A model generated the notes under the pieces. The model was given only the letters and a program-made list of their open reading frames with translations, was not told where the DNA came from and did not search any database. DNA of 64,000 nucleotides from Microbacteriaceae bacterium (lineage in GTDB: Bacteria; Actinomycetota; Actinomycetes; Actinomycetales; Microbacteriaceae): positions 55,569 to 119,568 of the forward strand of contig RDDZ01000052.1 in the NCBI GenBank assembly GCA_003852775.1, read 5' to 3'. Positions 39,355-47,178 of this stretch are shown in pieces (the first letter of the stretch is position 1; the number at the start of each line of letters is the position of its first letter). The translations under genes and the position numbers were made by a program.

Positions 39355-39977
39355 CGAGCTACACGATCCCCAACGTCATCGCGCAGCACCCGCGCGGCGA
39401 GCGGATCATGGACGTCTACTCGCGCCTGCTCGCCGAGCGCGTCGTCTACCTCGGCACGCCGATCGACGCGGGCGTCGCCAACGTGCTCGTGGCGCAGCTG
39501 CTGCACCTCGAGGCCGACAACCCCGACCGCGACATCCAGCTCTACGTCAACTGCTCAGGTGGCGACCCGAGCGCGATGCTCGCCGTCTACGACACGATGC
39601 GCTACATCCGTCCGCAGGTCGCGACGACCGTCGTGGGGCAGGCCGTCGCCGTGGGCGCGGTGCTGCTCGCGGCGGGCGCCGAGGGCAAGCAGGCGGCGCT
39701 GCCCCACGCGCGCGTCGTGCTGCACCAGCCGGTGTCGCAGGGGCGCGGCGCCATCCCCGACCTGATCCTGCAGGCGGACGAGGTGGTGCGGGTGCGCTCC
39801 GACATCGAGGCGATCCTGTCGCGGCACACCGGGCAGAGCGTCGAGCGGCTGCGCGCCGACACCGACCACGACCGCGTGTTCACGGCGGAGGCGGCCCGGG
39901 AGTACGGGCTCGTCGACGCCGTGATGGGCGAGCGCGGTCAGGCGGCGAGCGTGAGCGAGACCCGCACCTCGGCCTGA
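39351..39977 (+). CDS. ClpP-family paralog lacking the catalytic Ser (Ala)
   Basis: IQLYVNCSGGDPSAMLAVYDTM; VGQAVAVGAVLLAAG in place of GQAASMGA.LL (Ala codon GCC 39648-39650); LPHARVVLHQP. Confidence 0.88.
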   Translation: MTSYTIPNVIAQHPRGERIMDVYSRLLAERVVYLGTPIDAGVANVLVAQLLHLEADNPDRDIQLYVNCSGGDPSAMLAVYDTMRYIRPQVATTVVGQAVAVGAVLLAAGAEGKQAALPHARVVLHQPVSQGRGAIPDLILQADEVVRVRSDIEAILSRHTGQSVERLRADTDHDRVFTAEAAREYGLVDAVMGERGQAASVSETRTSA

Positions 39978-40243
39978 GCCGGCGGCGCGGGGGCGCGCTC
40001 GAGGGCCCGCTCGGCGACGCCGAGGGTGAGGTCGACGAGACTCGTGTCGAGCGCCCCCGCGACCGCCGCGATCATCTCGCTCGAGGGCTCCTTGAGCCCG
40101 CGCTCCATCTCGGAGAGGTACTGGGGGGAGACGCCCGCGCGTCGAGCGGTCTCGGTGAGGGTCCGGCCGCGCTCCTGTCGGATGCCGCGCAGCTCGTCGC
40201 CGAGGAGGTGCCGCCACAGCGGCTCGGGGCACGTCGTCGCCAT
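39938..40243 (-). CDS. XRE family helix-turn-helix regulator, ClgR/PopR-like
   Basis: LLGDELRGIRQERGRTLTETARRAGVSPQYLSEMERGLKEPSSEMIAAVAGALDTSLVDL. Confidence 0.85.
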   Translation of the reverse strand: MATTCPEPLWRHLLGDELRGIRQERGRTLTETARRAGVSPQYLSEMERGLKEPSSEMIAAVAGALDTSLVDLTLGVAERALERAPAPPAQAEVRVSLTLAA

Positions 40244-40256
40244 GCGCACGACTCTA

Positions 40257-40282
40257 GGCAGACGCCGCGGGCGGTGTCTGCC
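40257..40282. promoter_or_regulatory. putative autoregulatory operator GGCAGACGCCGC-GG-GCGGTGTCTGCC
   Basis: 11/12 complementary arms, starting 14 bp 5' of the XRE start codon. Confidence 0.6.
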
Positions 40283-40344
40283 CCGTCCGCTCACAGCAGA
40301 CGCGGGGGCGTGGGGTCGTCGGTGCGTGTGCACGGGGGCGGATG

Positions 40345-43300
40345 TCAGCGCAGGCGCAGGCCCTGCGGCGTCGCGGCGAAGCCGGCGCGGAAGAGGGCGT
40401 CGCCGAGCGGGGTGCCGACCGCGAAGGCGCCGTCGATGCGCTCGACGCGCAGGCGGCCGCCCGCGGCGCGCACGGTGGAGGCGAGGGATGCGGCGGCGGC
40501 CTCGCGGGCGTCGTCGGCATCCGGGTCGAGGAAGTCGAGCACCGTCTTGCCGCCCTTCTCGACGTAGAGCCCGAGCGCCCCGTCGACGAGCACGACGAGG
40601 GCGCCCGCCTTGCGGCCCGGGCGGTGCTTCATGTCGTCGTCGCGCGACGGCCACCCCAACGCCGCCCCGTACGGGTTCGCGGGATCCGTCGCACCGAGGG
40701 TCACGGCGACGGGCGGCGCCTTGTCGTCGCGGTCGACGTTGAACGCGCGCAGCCGATCGACGGTCGCGGGCGTCGCGAACTGCGCCGCGCCGAGCCCCTC
40801 CACGAAGTAGCCGCGGCGCACGCGCCCCGTCTCCTCGAGGCTCGCGAGCACCTTGTACGCGAGGGCGAACCCGCCCTCGACGCCCTCCGCCTGCACGGCC
40901 CCGCGCGTCACGACGCCGTACCGCTCGAGCAGCTGCTCGGCGAGCGCCGTCGCGCGTGCCGTGGGCACGGCCTCCGGCGTCGGCAGCAGGCTCCAGCGCC
41001 CGGCGACGGTGGGGGGAGCGGATGCCGCGAGAGACGCCGCCACGCGCGCCCGCGCCCGGTGCGCCCGGCCCCGCGGGGTGGCCCGGGAGCGCGTCGTGGT
41101 CGCGCCGAGGCGCGCCCGCAGCCCCGCGAACGTGTCGCCCGTCACGACGCCGGCCCACACGAGCTCCCACAGGGCGCGCGCGACGTCCGTGTCGGTGGCG
41201 GGATCGGCATCCGTCGCGACCGCCGCGGCGAGCTGGCGGAAGAAGTAGCCGCCGCCGCCCGCGAGGGCCTCGAGCAGGCGGTCGCGCAGCGGGTCGGGCT
41301 CGAGGGCGCGCGGCTCGGGCAAGGTGAGCGGCGCGGCGTCGGCGAGGTGCAGGCTCACCCACCCGTCGCCGCCGGGCAGCTCGCCGCGTCCGGCCCAGAT
41401 CACCTCGCCGGATGCCATGAGCTCGTCGAGCATCGCGGGGCTGTAGTCGCGCACGCGGCTCGGCAGCACGAGGCTCTCCCAGCTCGTCGCGGGCAGCGGG
41501 AGGCCGGCGAGCTGGTCGATCGCGGAGACGAGTCCGTCGATGCCGCGCAGCCCGCCGCGCCCCGGCTCGGGCGAGACGTGCTGCCAGTCGGGGAGGAAGC
41601 GGCCGAGCGCGGCCTGCGGCACGGGCTCGACCTCGGCGCGCAGGGCCGCGAGCGAGCGGGCGCGCAGGCGGCGCAGCACCTCGGGGTCGACCCACTCGGT
41701 TCCGGATGCGCCCGGGCGGAACTCGCCCTCGACCGCGCGGCGGTCGGCGGCGAGACGGCGCAGCGTCTCCGTGACGACGGCGACGCCGAGGCCGAGACGT
41801 CCGGCCGCCTCCGCCGCGGTGAAGGGTGCGTGCGTGCGCAGGTAGCGGGAGACGAGGTCGCCCACGGGGTCGGCGACGGGCTCGAGGAACGCCGTCGGCA
41901 CGCCGATCGGCATCGGCGCCCCGAGCGCGTCCCGCAGGCGTGCGGCATCCTCGACGACGGCCCAGCGCTCGACGCCCGCGATGTGCACGCGCAGCACCCG
42001 GTTCGCCCGTGCGAGCTCGGCGAGCATCGGCTCGAGCACGTCCCGCGCCGCGCGGGCGCGGGCTGCCGCCCCCGCCCCTCCCGAGGTGTCACTTTCGGTC
42101 GCGGGCGCGCCCCCTCCCGCGACCGAAACCGACACCTCACCCCCCGCCACGTCGGCCCCGGATGCGGCACCGGCATCCGAGGTGTCACTTTCGGTCGCGA
42201 CGGGAGCGGCCGAGGCGACCGAAAGTGACACCTCGGGGTGGGGTGCGTCGATCGCGGGGTCGGTGAAGCGGGCGGCGACCTCGTCGAGGGACAGCGGGCC
42301 GAGCACGCGGAGCAGGTCGACGACACCCTCGGCGTCGCGCGCGCGGCGGTCGGGGGCGAGACGCTGCAGCTCGCTCTCCGTCTGCGCGATCACCTCGGGG
42401 TCGAGCAGCTCGCGCAGCTCCGCACGCCCGAGGAGCTCGGCGAGCAGGCCGGGGTCGAGCGAGAGCGCCGCCGCACGCCGCTCCGCGAGCGGGGAGTCCC
42501 CCTCGTAGAGGAACGCGGCCACGTACCCGAACAGCAGCGTGCGCGCGAAAGGCGAGGGGGCATCCGTCTCCACCTCGACGAGACGGATGCGGCGGGTCTC
42601 GATGTCGGACGCGAGCTCGCGCAGCGAGGGCAGGTCGTAGACGTCCTGCAGCACCTCGCGCACCGTCTCGAGGATGATCGGGAAGCTCGGGTACTTGCGC
42701 GCCACCTCGAGCAGCTGCGCCGAGCGCTGCCGCTGCTGCCAGAGGGGCGAGCGCCGTCCGGGGTTGCGGCGCGGCAGCAGGAGCGCCCGCGCGGCCGACT
42801 CGCGGAAGCGCGACGCGAAGAGCGCCGAGCCGCCGACCTCCTCGGTCACGAGGGTCTCGAGCTCGCCCGGCTCGAACGCGAACAGCTCCGCGCCGGGCGG
42901 GTCGGCATCCGTCTCGGGCAGCCGCACGACGATGCCGTCGTCGCCCGCCATCGCCGAGCCGTCGACGCCCAGCCGCTCCCGGATGCGCGCCGCCACGGCG
43001 AGCGCCCACGGTGCGTGCACGGGCGTGCCGTAGGGGGAGTGCAGCACGAGCCGCCAGTCGCCGAGCTCGTCGCGGAACCGCTCGACGAGGAGCGTGCGGT
43101 CGGTCGGCACGACGCCCGTCGCGGCCTTCTGCTCGGCGACGAACGCCGTGAGGTTGCGGGCCGCGCGCTCGTCGAGCCCGTCGGCCTCGAGCCGCGCCTG
43201 GTCGACGCTGCCGGATGCGAGCTCGCCCGCGAACGCGCCGATCGCGCGCCCCAGCTCGGCCGGCCGGCCGAGCCCGTCGCCCTTCCAGAACGGCACGCGC

Positions 43301-45162
43301 CCCGGCTGCCCGAAGGCGGGCGAGACGAGCACACGGTCGGAGGTGATCTCCTCGATGCGCCAGCTCGTCGCCCCGAGCGCGAACACGTCGCCGACGCGCG
43401 ACTCGTAGACCATCTCCTCGTCGAGCTCGCCGACGCGGCGCGCGCCCTCCTCGGCGCCGACGATGAACACGCCGAACATGCCGCGGTCGGGGATCGTGCC
43501 GCCGCTCGTCACGGCGAGCCGCTGCGCGCCCGGGCGGCCGCTGATGGTGCCGGCCACGCGGTCCCACACGATGCGCGGCCGCAGCTCGGCGAACTCGTCG
43601 GACGGATACCGTCCCGCGAGCAGGTCGAGCGTCGCCTCGTATGCGCTGCGCGGCAGCGTCGAGAACGGCGCCGAGCGCCGCACGGTGTCGAACCACTCCT
43701 CGACGTCGAGGGTGTCGAGCGCGACCGCCGCGACGGTCTGCTGCGCGAGGATGTCGAGCGGGTTCTGCGGGACCTGGATGGCCTCGATGAGCCCCTCGCG
43801 CATCCGCTCGGTCGCGATCGCGGTGTGCAGCAGGTCGGCGCGATGCTTGGGGAACATCACGCCCTTCGAGATCTCGCCCACCTGGTGGCCGGCGCGGCCG
43901 ACCCGCTGGAGGCCGGATGCCACGGAGGGCGGCGACTCCACCTGGATCACGAGGTCGACGGCGCCCATGTCGATGCCGAGCTCGAGCGAGCTCGTCGCGA
44001 CGACGCAGCGCAGGCGGCCCGACTTGAGGTCGTCCTCGATCTGGGCGCGTTGCTCCTTCGACACGGAACCGTGGTGGGCGCGCGCGAGCACGGGCTCGGC
44101 GCCCGCGGTCTGGCCGGATGCGCCCATGAGCTGGGCGGGCGGTCGCCTCACCGCTGGTTGAGTAGCCGCCGAAGGCGGCGTGTCGAAACCAGCCCCCTGG
44201 TCACCCGCGCCGACCTCCGCCCCCTCCGCCAGCAGCTCCTCGTAGATCTCGTTCATCGACGCCGTGATGCGCTCCGCGAGCCGCCGCGAGTTCGCGAACA
44301 CGATCGTCGACCGGTGCCGCAGCACCTCCTCGACGATCGCGCGGTCGACGTGCGGCCAGATCGAGCCGCCGGATGCGAGGGCCTTCTCGTCGTCGTCGAG
44401 CGGGGCATCCGTCGCGCGGGCGCCGAGCTCGGTCATGTCCTCGACGGGCACGACGACGCGCAGCTCGAACGTCTTCTGGATGGGCGGCGACACGACCTCG
44501 ACTCGCTCGCGGCCGCCGAGGAACCGCGCGACCTCCTCGAGCGGACGGACCGTCGCGGAGAGCCCGATGCGCTGCGCGGGTCTCGGCAGCATCGCGTCGA
44601 GCCGCTCGAGCGACACCGCGAGGTGAGCGCCGCGCTTCGTCGCCGCGACCGCGTGGATCTCGTCGACGATGACCGTCTCGACGCCCGCGAGCGTCGACCG
44701 AGCCTGGCTCGTAAGCATGAGGTAGAGCGACTCGGGCGTCGTGATGAGGATGTCGGGGGGCTCGCGAACGAGCAGCCGCCGGTCGGCGGAGGTGGTGTCG
44801 CCGGAACGCACGCCGACGCGGATGTCGGGGGGTGTCATCCCGAGCCGCTTCGCCGTCTGCGTAATGCCGACGAGGGGCGAGCGGAGGTTGCGCTCGACGT
44901 CGACGCCGAGCGCCTTGAGGGGCGAGATGTAGAGCACGCGCGTGCGTTTGGCAGGGTCGGGCGGCGGCGAGGTGATGAGCCGGTCGAGCGACCACAGGAA
45001 CGCCGAGAGCGTCTTGCCGGACCCCGTGGGCGCCACGACGAGCGCGTGCCGCCCCGAGGAGATCGCCTGCCACGTCCCCGACTGCGCGGCGGTCGGCGCG
45101 GGGAACGCGCCCGCGAACCACTCCCTCGTCGCGGGGGAGAAGCGCTCGAGCGCGGGATCCAT
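40345..45162 (-). CDS. lhr: Lhr-family DEAD/DEAH-box ATP-dependent helicase
   Basis: GRHALVVAPTGSGKTLSAFLWSLDRL; IVDEIHAVAATKRGAHLAVSLERLD; LQRVGRAGHQVGEISKGVMFPKHRADLL; ~1600 aa; start at 45162 or 45171 uncertain. Confidence 0.92.
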   Translation of the reverse strand: MDPALERFSPATREWFAGAFPAPTAAQSGTWQAISSGRHALVVAPTGSGKTLSAFLWSLDRLITSPPPDPAKRTRVLYISPLKALGVDVERNLRSPLVGITQTAKRLGMTPPDIRVGVRSGDTTSADRRLLVREPPDILITTPESLYLMLTSQARSTLAGVETVIVDEIHAVAATKRGAHLAVSLERLDAMLPRPAQRIGLSATVRPLEEVARFLGGRERVEVVSPPIQKTFELRVVVPVEDMTELGARATDAPLDDDEKALASGGSIWPHVDRAIVEEVLRHRSTIVFANSRRLAERITASMNEIYEELLAEGAEVGAGDQGAGFDTPPSAATQPAVRRPPAQLMGASGQTAGAEPVLARAHHGSVSKEQRAQIEDDLKSGRLRCVVATSSLELGIDMGAVDLVIQVESPPSVASGLQRVGRAGHQVGEISKGVMFPKHRADLLHTAIATERMREGLIEAIQVPQNPLDILAQQTVAAVALDTLDVEEWFDTVRRSAPFSTLPRSAYEATLDLLAGRYPSDEFAELRPRIVWDRVAGTISGRPGAQRLAVTSGGTIPDRGMFGVFIVGAEEGARRVGELDEEMVYESRVGDVFALGATSWRIEEITSDRVLVSPAFGQPGRVPFWKGDGLGRPAELGRAIGAFAGELASGSVDQARLEADGLDERAARNLTAFVAEQKAATGVVPTDRTLLVERFRDELGDWRLVLHSPYGTPVHAPWALAVAARIRERLGVDGSAMAGDDGIVVRLPETDADPPGAELFAFEPGELETLVTEEVGGSALFASRFRESAARALLLPRRNPGRRSPLWQQRQRSAQLLEVARKYPSFPIILETVREVLQDVYDLPSLRELASDIETRRIRLVEVETDAPSPFARTLLFGYVAAFLYEGDSPLAERRAAALSLDPGLLAELLGRAELRELLDPEVIAQTESELQRLAPDRRARDAEGVVDLLRVLGPLSLDEVAARFTDPAIDAPHPEVSLSVASAAPVATESDTSDAGAASGADVAGGEVSVSVAGGGAPATESDTSGGAGAAARARAARDVLEPMLAELARANRVLRVHIAGVERWAVVEDAARLRDALGAPMPIGVPTAFLEPVADPVGDLVSRYLRTHAPFTAAEAAGRLGLGVAVVTETLRRLAADRRAVEGEFRPGASGTEWVDPEVLRRLRARSLAALRAEVEPVPQAALGRFLPDWQHVSPEPGRGGLRGIDGLVSAIDQLAGLPLPATSWESLVLPSRVRDYSPAMLDELMASGEVIWAGRGELPGGDGWVSLHLADAAPLTLPEPRALEPDPLRDRLLEALAGGGGYFFRQLAAAVATDADPATDTDVARALWELVWAGVVTGDTFAGLRARLGATTTRSRATPRGRAHRARARVAASLAASAPPTVAGRWSLLPTPEAVPTARATALAEQLLERYGVVTRGAVQAEGVEGGFALAYKVLASLEETGRVRRGYFVEGLGAAQFATPATVDRLRAFNVDRDDKAPPVAVTLGATDPANPYGAALGWPSRDDDMKHRPGRKAGALVVLVDGALGLYVEKGGKTVLDFLDPDADDAREAAAASLASTVRAAGGRLRVERIDGAFAVGTPLGDALFRAGFAATPQGLRLR
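42083..42234. repeat. two 56-bp palindromic units (20-bp arms, 16-nt loop) at a 96-bp period inside lhr
   Basis: GAGGTGTCACTTTCGGTCGC at 42083 and 42179; matching inverted arms at 42119-42138 (18/20) and 42215-42234 (20/20). Confidence 0.9.
44151..44195. repeat. REP-like palindromic element, copy 1 (inside lhr, in frame)
   Basis: CCGCTGGTTGAGTAGCCGCCGAAGGCGGCGTGTCGAAACCAGCCC; identical 45-mer at 50593. Confidence 0.92.
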
Positions 45163-45225
45163 CCCCCCCATCTTCGCGCCCACCCCCGACTCCCGCTCGG
45201 GGCTTGCGCGCCGTCGGCTCCATCC

Positions 45226-45275
45226 GTGCGGTGCGGTGCGGTGCGGTGCGGTGCGGTGCGGTGCGGTGCGGTGCG
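45226..45275. repeat. pentanucleotide microsatellite (GTGCG)10
   Basis: Ten uninterrupted GTGCG units between divergent lhr and ABC genes. Confidence 0.95.
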
Positions 45276-45386
45276 GTGGCGTCATCCCTCTGGAGTACAC
45301 GGCCCGAAAGAGATACCTCCCACGGGGGCCGAGCGAGCAGGCCCCCGCTCCCTACCTTCGGAACGTATCCCGACGAAGGAGGACAC

Positions 45387-46313
45387 ATGATCGAGGCGAA
45401 GGGCCTCACCAAGAGGTACGGCGACAAGGTCGCCGTCGACGACGTCACCTTCACGGTGCGTCCGGGCGCGGTGACGGGCTTCCTCGGCCCGAACGGCGCC
45501 GGCAAGTCCACCACGATGCGCATGATCGTCGGCCTCACCCGCCCCACCGAGGGCAGCGTGACGGTCGCCGGGCAGCGCTACGCCGAGCTCCGCTCCCCGC
45601 TCACCACCGTGGGCGCGCTGCTCGACGCCAAGGCCGTGCATGGCGGCCGCACCGCCTACCACCACCTGCTCGCGCTCGCGGCGACCCACGGCATCCCGAA
45701 GTCGCGCGTGCACGAGGTCATCGAGCTCACGGGCCTGGATGCCGTGGCGGGCAAGCGCGTCAAGGGCTTCTCGCTCGGCATGGGCCAGCGCCTCGGCATC
45801 GCGGCCGCCCTCCTGGGCGACCCGCAGGTGCTCATCTTCGACGAGCCGGTCAACGGCCTCGACCCGGAGGGCGTGCGCTGGGTGCGCACCTTCGCCCGCT
45901 ACCTCGCGAGCGAGGGCCGCACGGTGTTCCTCTCGAGCCACCTCATGAGCGAGGTCGCGCTCACCGCCGACCACGTCATCGTCATCGGCAAGGGCCGCGT
46001 GCTCGCGGATGCGCCGGTCGCCGAGCTCGTGGCGGGTGCCGGTCGCCAGTCGGTGCGGGTGCGCACGGATCGGGCCTCCGAGCTCGCCGAGCTGCTCGCC
46101 CGCAGCGGCGCCACCATCGCATCCGACGAGGCGGGCGTGCTCGAGATCTCGGGTCTCGAGGCGGCCGACATCGCCGGCACCGCCGCCGCGGCGGGTATCG
46201 TCCTGCTCGAGCTCACCCCGATCACCACCTCGCTGGAGGACGCGTACATGGCACTCACCGACGATGCGGTCGAATACCGCACGCACGAGGTGCCCGCGGG
46301 GGTGACCCGATGA
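45387..46313 (+). CDS. ABC transporter ATP-binding protein
   Basis: GFLGPNGAGKSTTMRMIVGL; FSLGMGQRLGIAAALLGDPQVLIFDEPVNGLDPEG. Confidence 0.93.
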   Translation: MIEAKGLTKRYGDKVAVDDVTFTVRPGAVTGFLGPNGAGKSTTMRMIVGLTRPTEGSVTVAGQRYAELRSPLTTVGALLDAKAVHGGRTAYHHLLALAATHGIPKSRVHEVIELTGLDAVAGKRVKGFSLGMGQRLGIAAALLGDPQVLIFDEPVNGLDPEGVRWVRTFARYLASEGRTVFLSSHLMSEVALTADHVIVIGKGRVLADAPVAELVAGAGRQSVRVRTDRASELAELLARSGATIASDEAGVLEISGLEAADIAGTAAAAGIVLLELTPITTSLEDAYMALTDDAVEYRTHEVPAGVTR

Positions 46314-47116
46314 GCGCCGTGACCACCGCGATGCCGAACATCGGCATCCGCCCCACCTTCGCCCGCGTCACGCGGTCGGAGTGGATCAAGCTCCGCAGCC
46401 TCCGCTCCACCCTCTGGACGGCGATCGCGACCGTGGTCGTCATGGCGGGGTTCGCGGCGCTGTTCGCCTGGGCTCTCACGAGCTTCGCCGACGGGCCGCC
46501 TGCGGACGCGACCGCGCTCACGATCGGCTACCCGATCGCGCAGCTCACGGTCGCCGCCCTCGGCGCGCTCGTCGTGACCGGCGAGTTCAGCACCGGCGCG
46601 CACCGCTCGACGCTCGCCGCCGAGCCCCGCCGCCTGCGCGTCGTGCTCTCGAAGGGCCTCATCGTGCTCGGTGCGGGCCTCGGCATCGGCGTGCTCGCCG
46701 TCGGCGCCTCGCTCGCCGTCGCGCTGCCGATCCTCCAGGCCGGCGGGGTCGACGTCGAGCTGTCGGGCGACGCGATCCGCGCCCTCGTGGGCACGGTGCT
46801 CTACCTCGCCGTGTCGGCGCTCTTCGCCTACGGCGTGGGCCTCATCGTGCGCAACTCCGCCGCCGCCATCACGACGACGGTCGGTCTGCTGTTCGTGCTG
46901 CCGATCATCGTGCAGATCGCGGCCGCCATGACCGGCGTCGAGTGGCTGTGGGACGCCTACGAGTACCTCCCGTCCACCGCGGGCTCGGCCATCACCGGCA
47001 TGAGCATGGGCGGCGCGGGCTCGCTCGAGCCGTGGACCGGCTTCGCCGTGTTCGGCGGCTACACGGCGGCCCTCCTCGTCGCGGGTGCGTTCGCCTTCTC
47101 GAGGCGGGACGACTGA
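46310..47116 (+). CDS. ABC transporter permease
   Basis: ATGA overlap with the ATPase; ARVTRSEWIKLRSLRSTLWT; six hydrophobic segments. Confidence 0.85.
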   Translation: MSAVTTAMPNIGIRPTFARVTRSEWIKLRSLRSTLWTAIATVVVMAGFAALFAWALTSFADGPPADATALTIGYPIAQLTVAALGALVVTGEFSTGAHRSTLAAEPRRLRVVLSKGLIVLGAGLGIGVLAVGASLAVALPILQAGGVDVELSGDAIRALVGTVLYLAVSALFAYGVGLIVRNSAAAITTTVGLLFVLPIIVQIAAAMTGVEWLWDAYEYLPSTAGSAITGMSMGGAGSLEPWTGFAVFGGYTAALLVAGAFAFSRRDD

Positions 47117-47178
47117 TCGACGACTCCGCGCGCCCGGCGGCGCCGCGTCCGAACCCGGATGCGGCGCCGCCGTCGCGC

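Noticed and set aside
45321-45347. Hairpin CGGGGGCC-N9-GGCCCCCG between the microsatellite and the ABC gene
   Set aside because: 8-bp GC stem without U-tract; such stems occur often in this GC-rich DNA.
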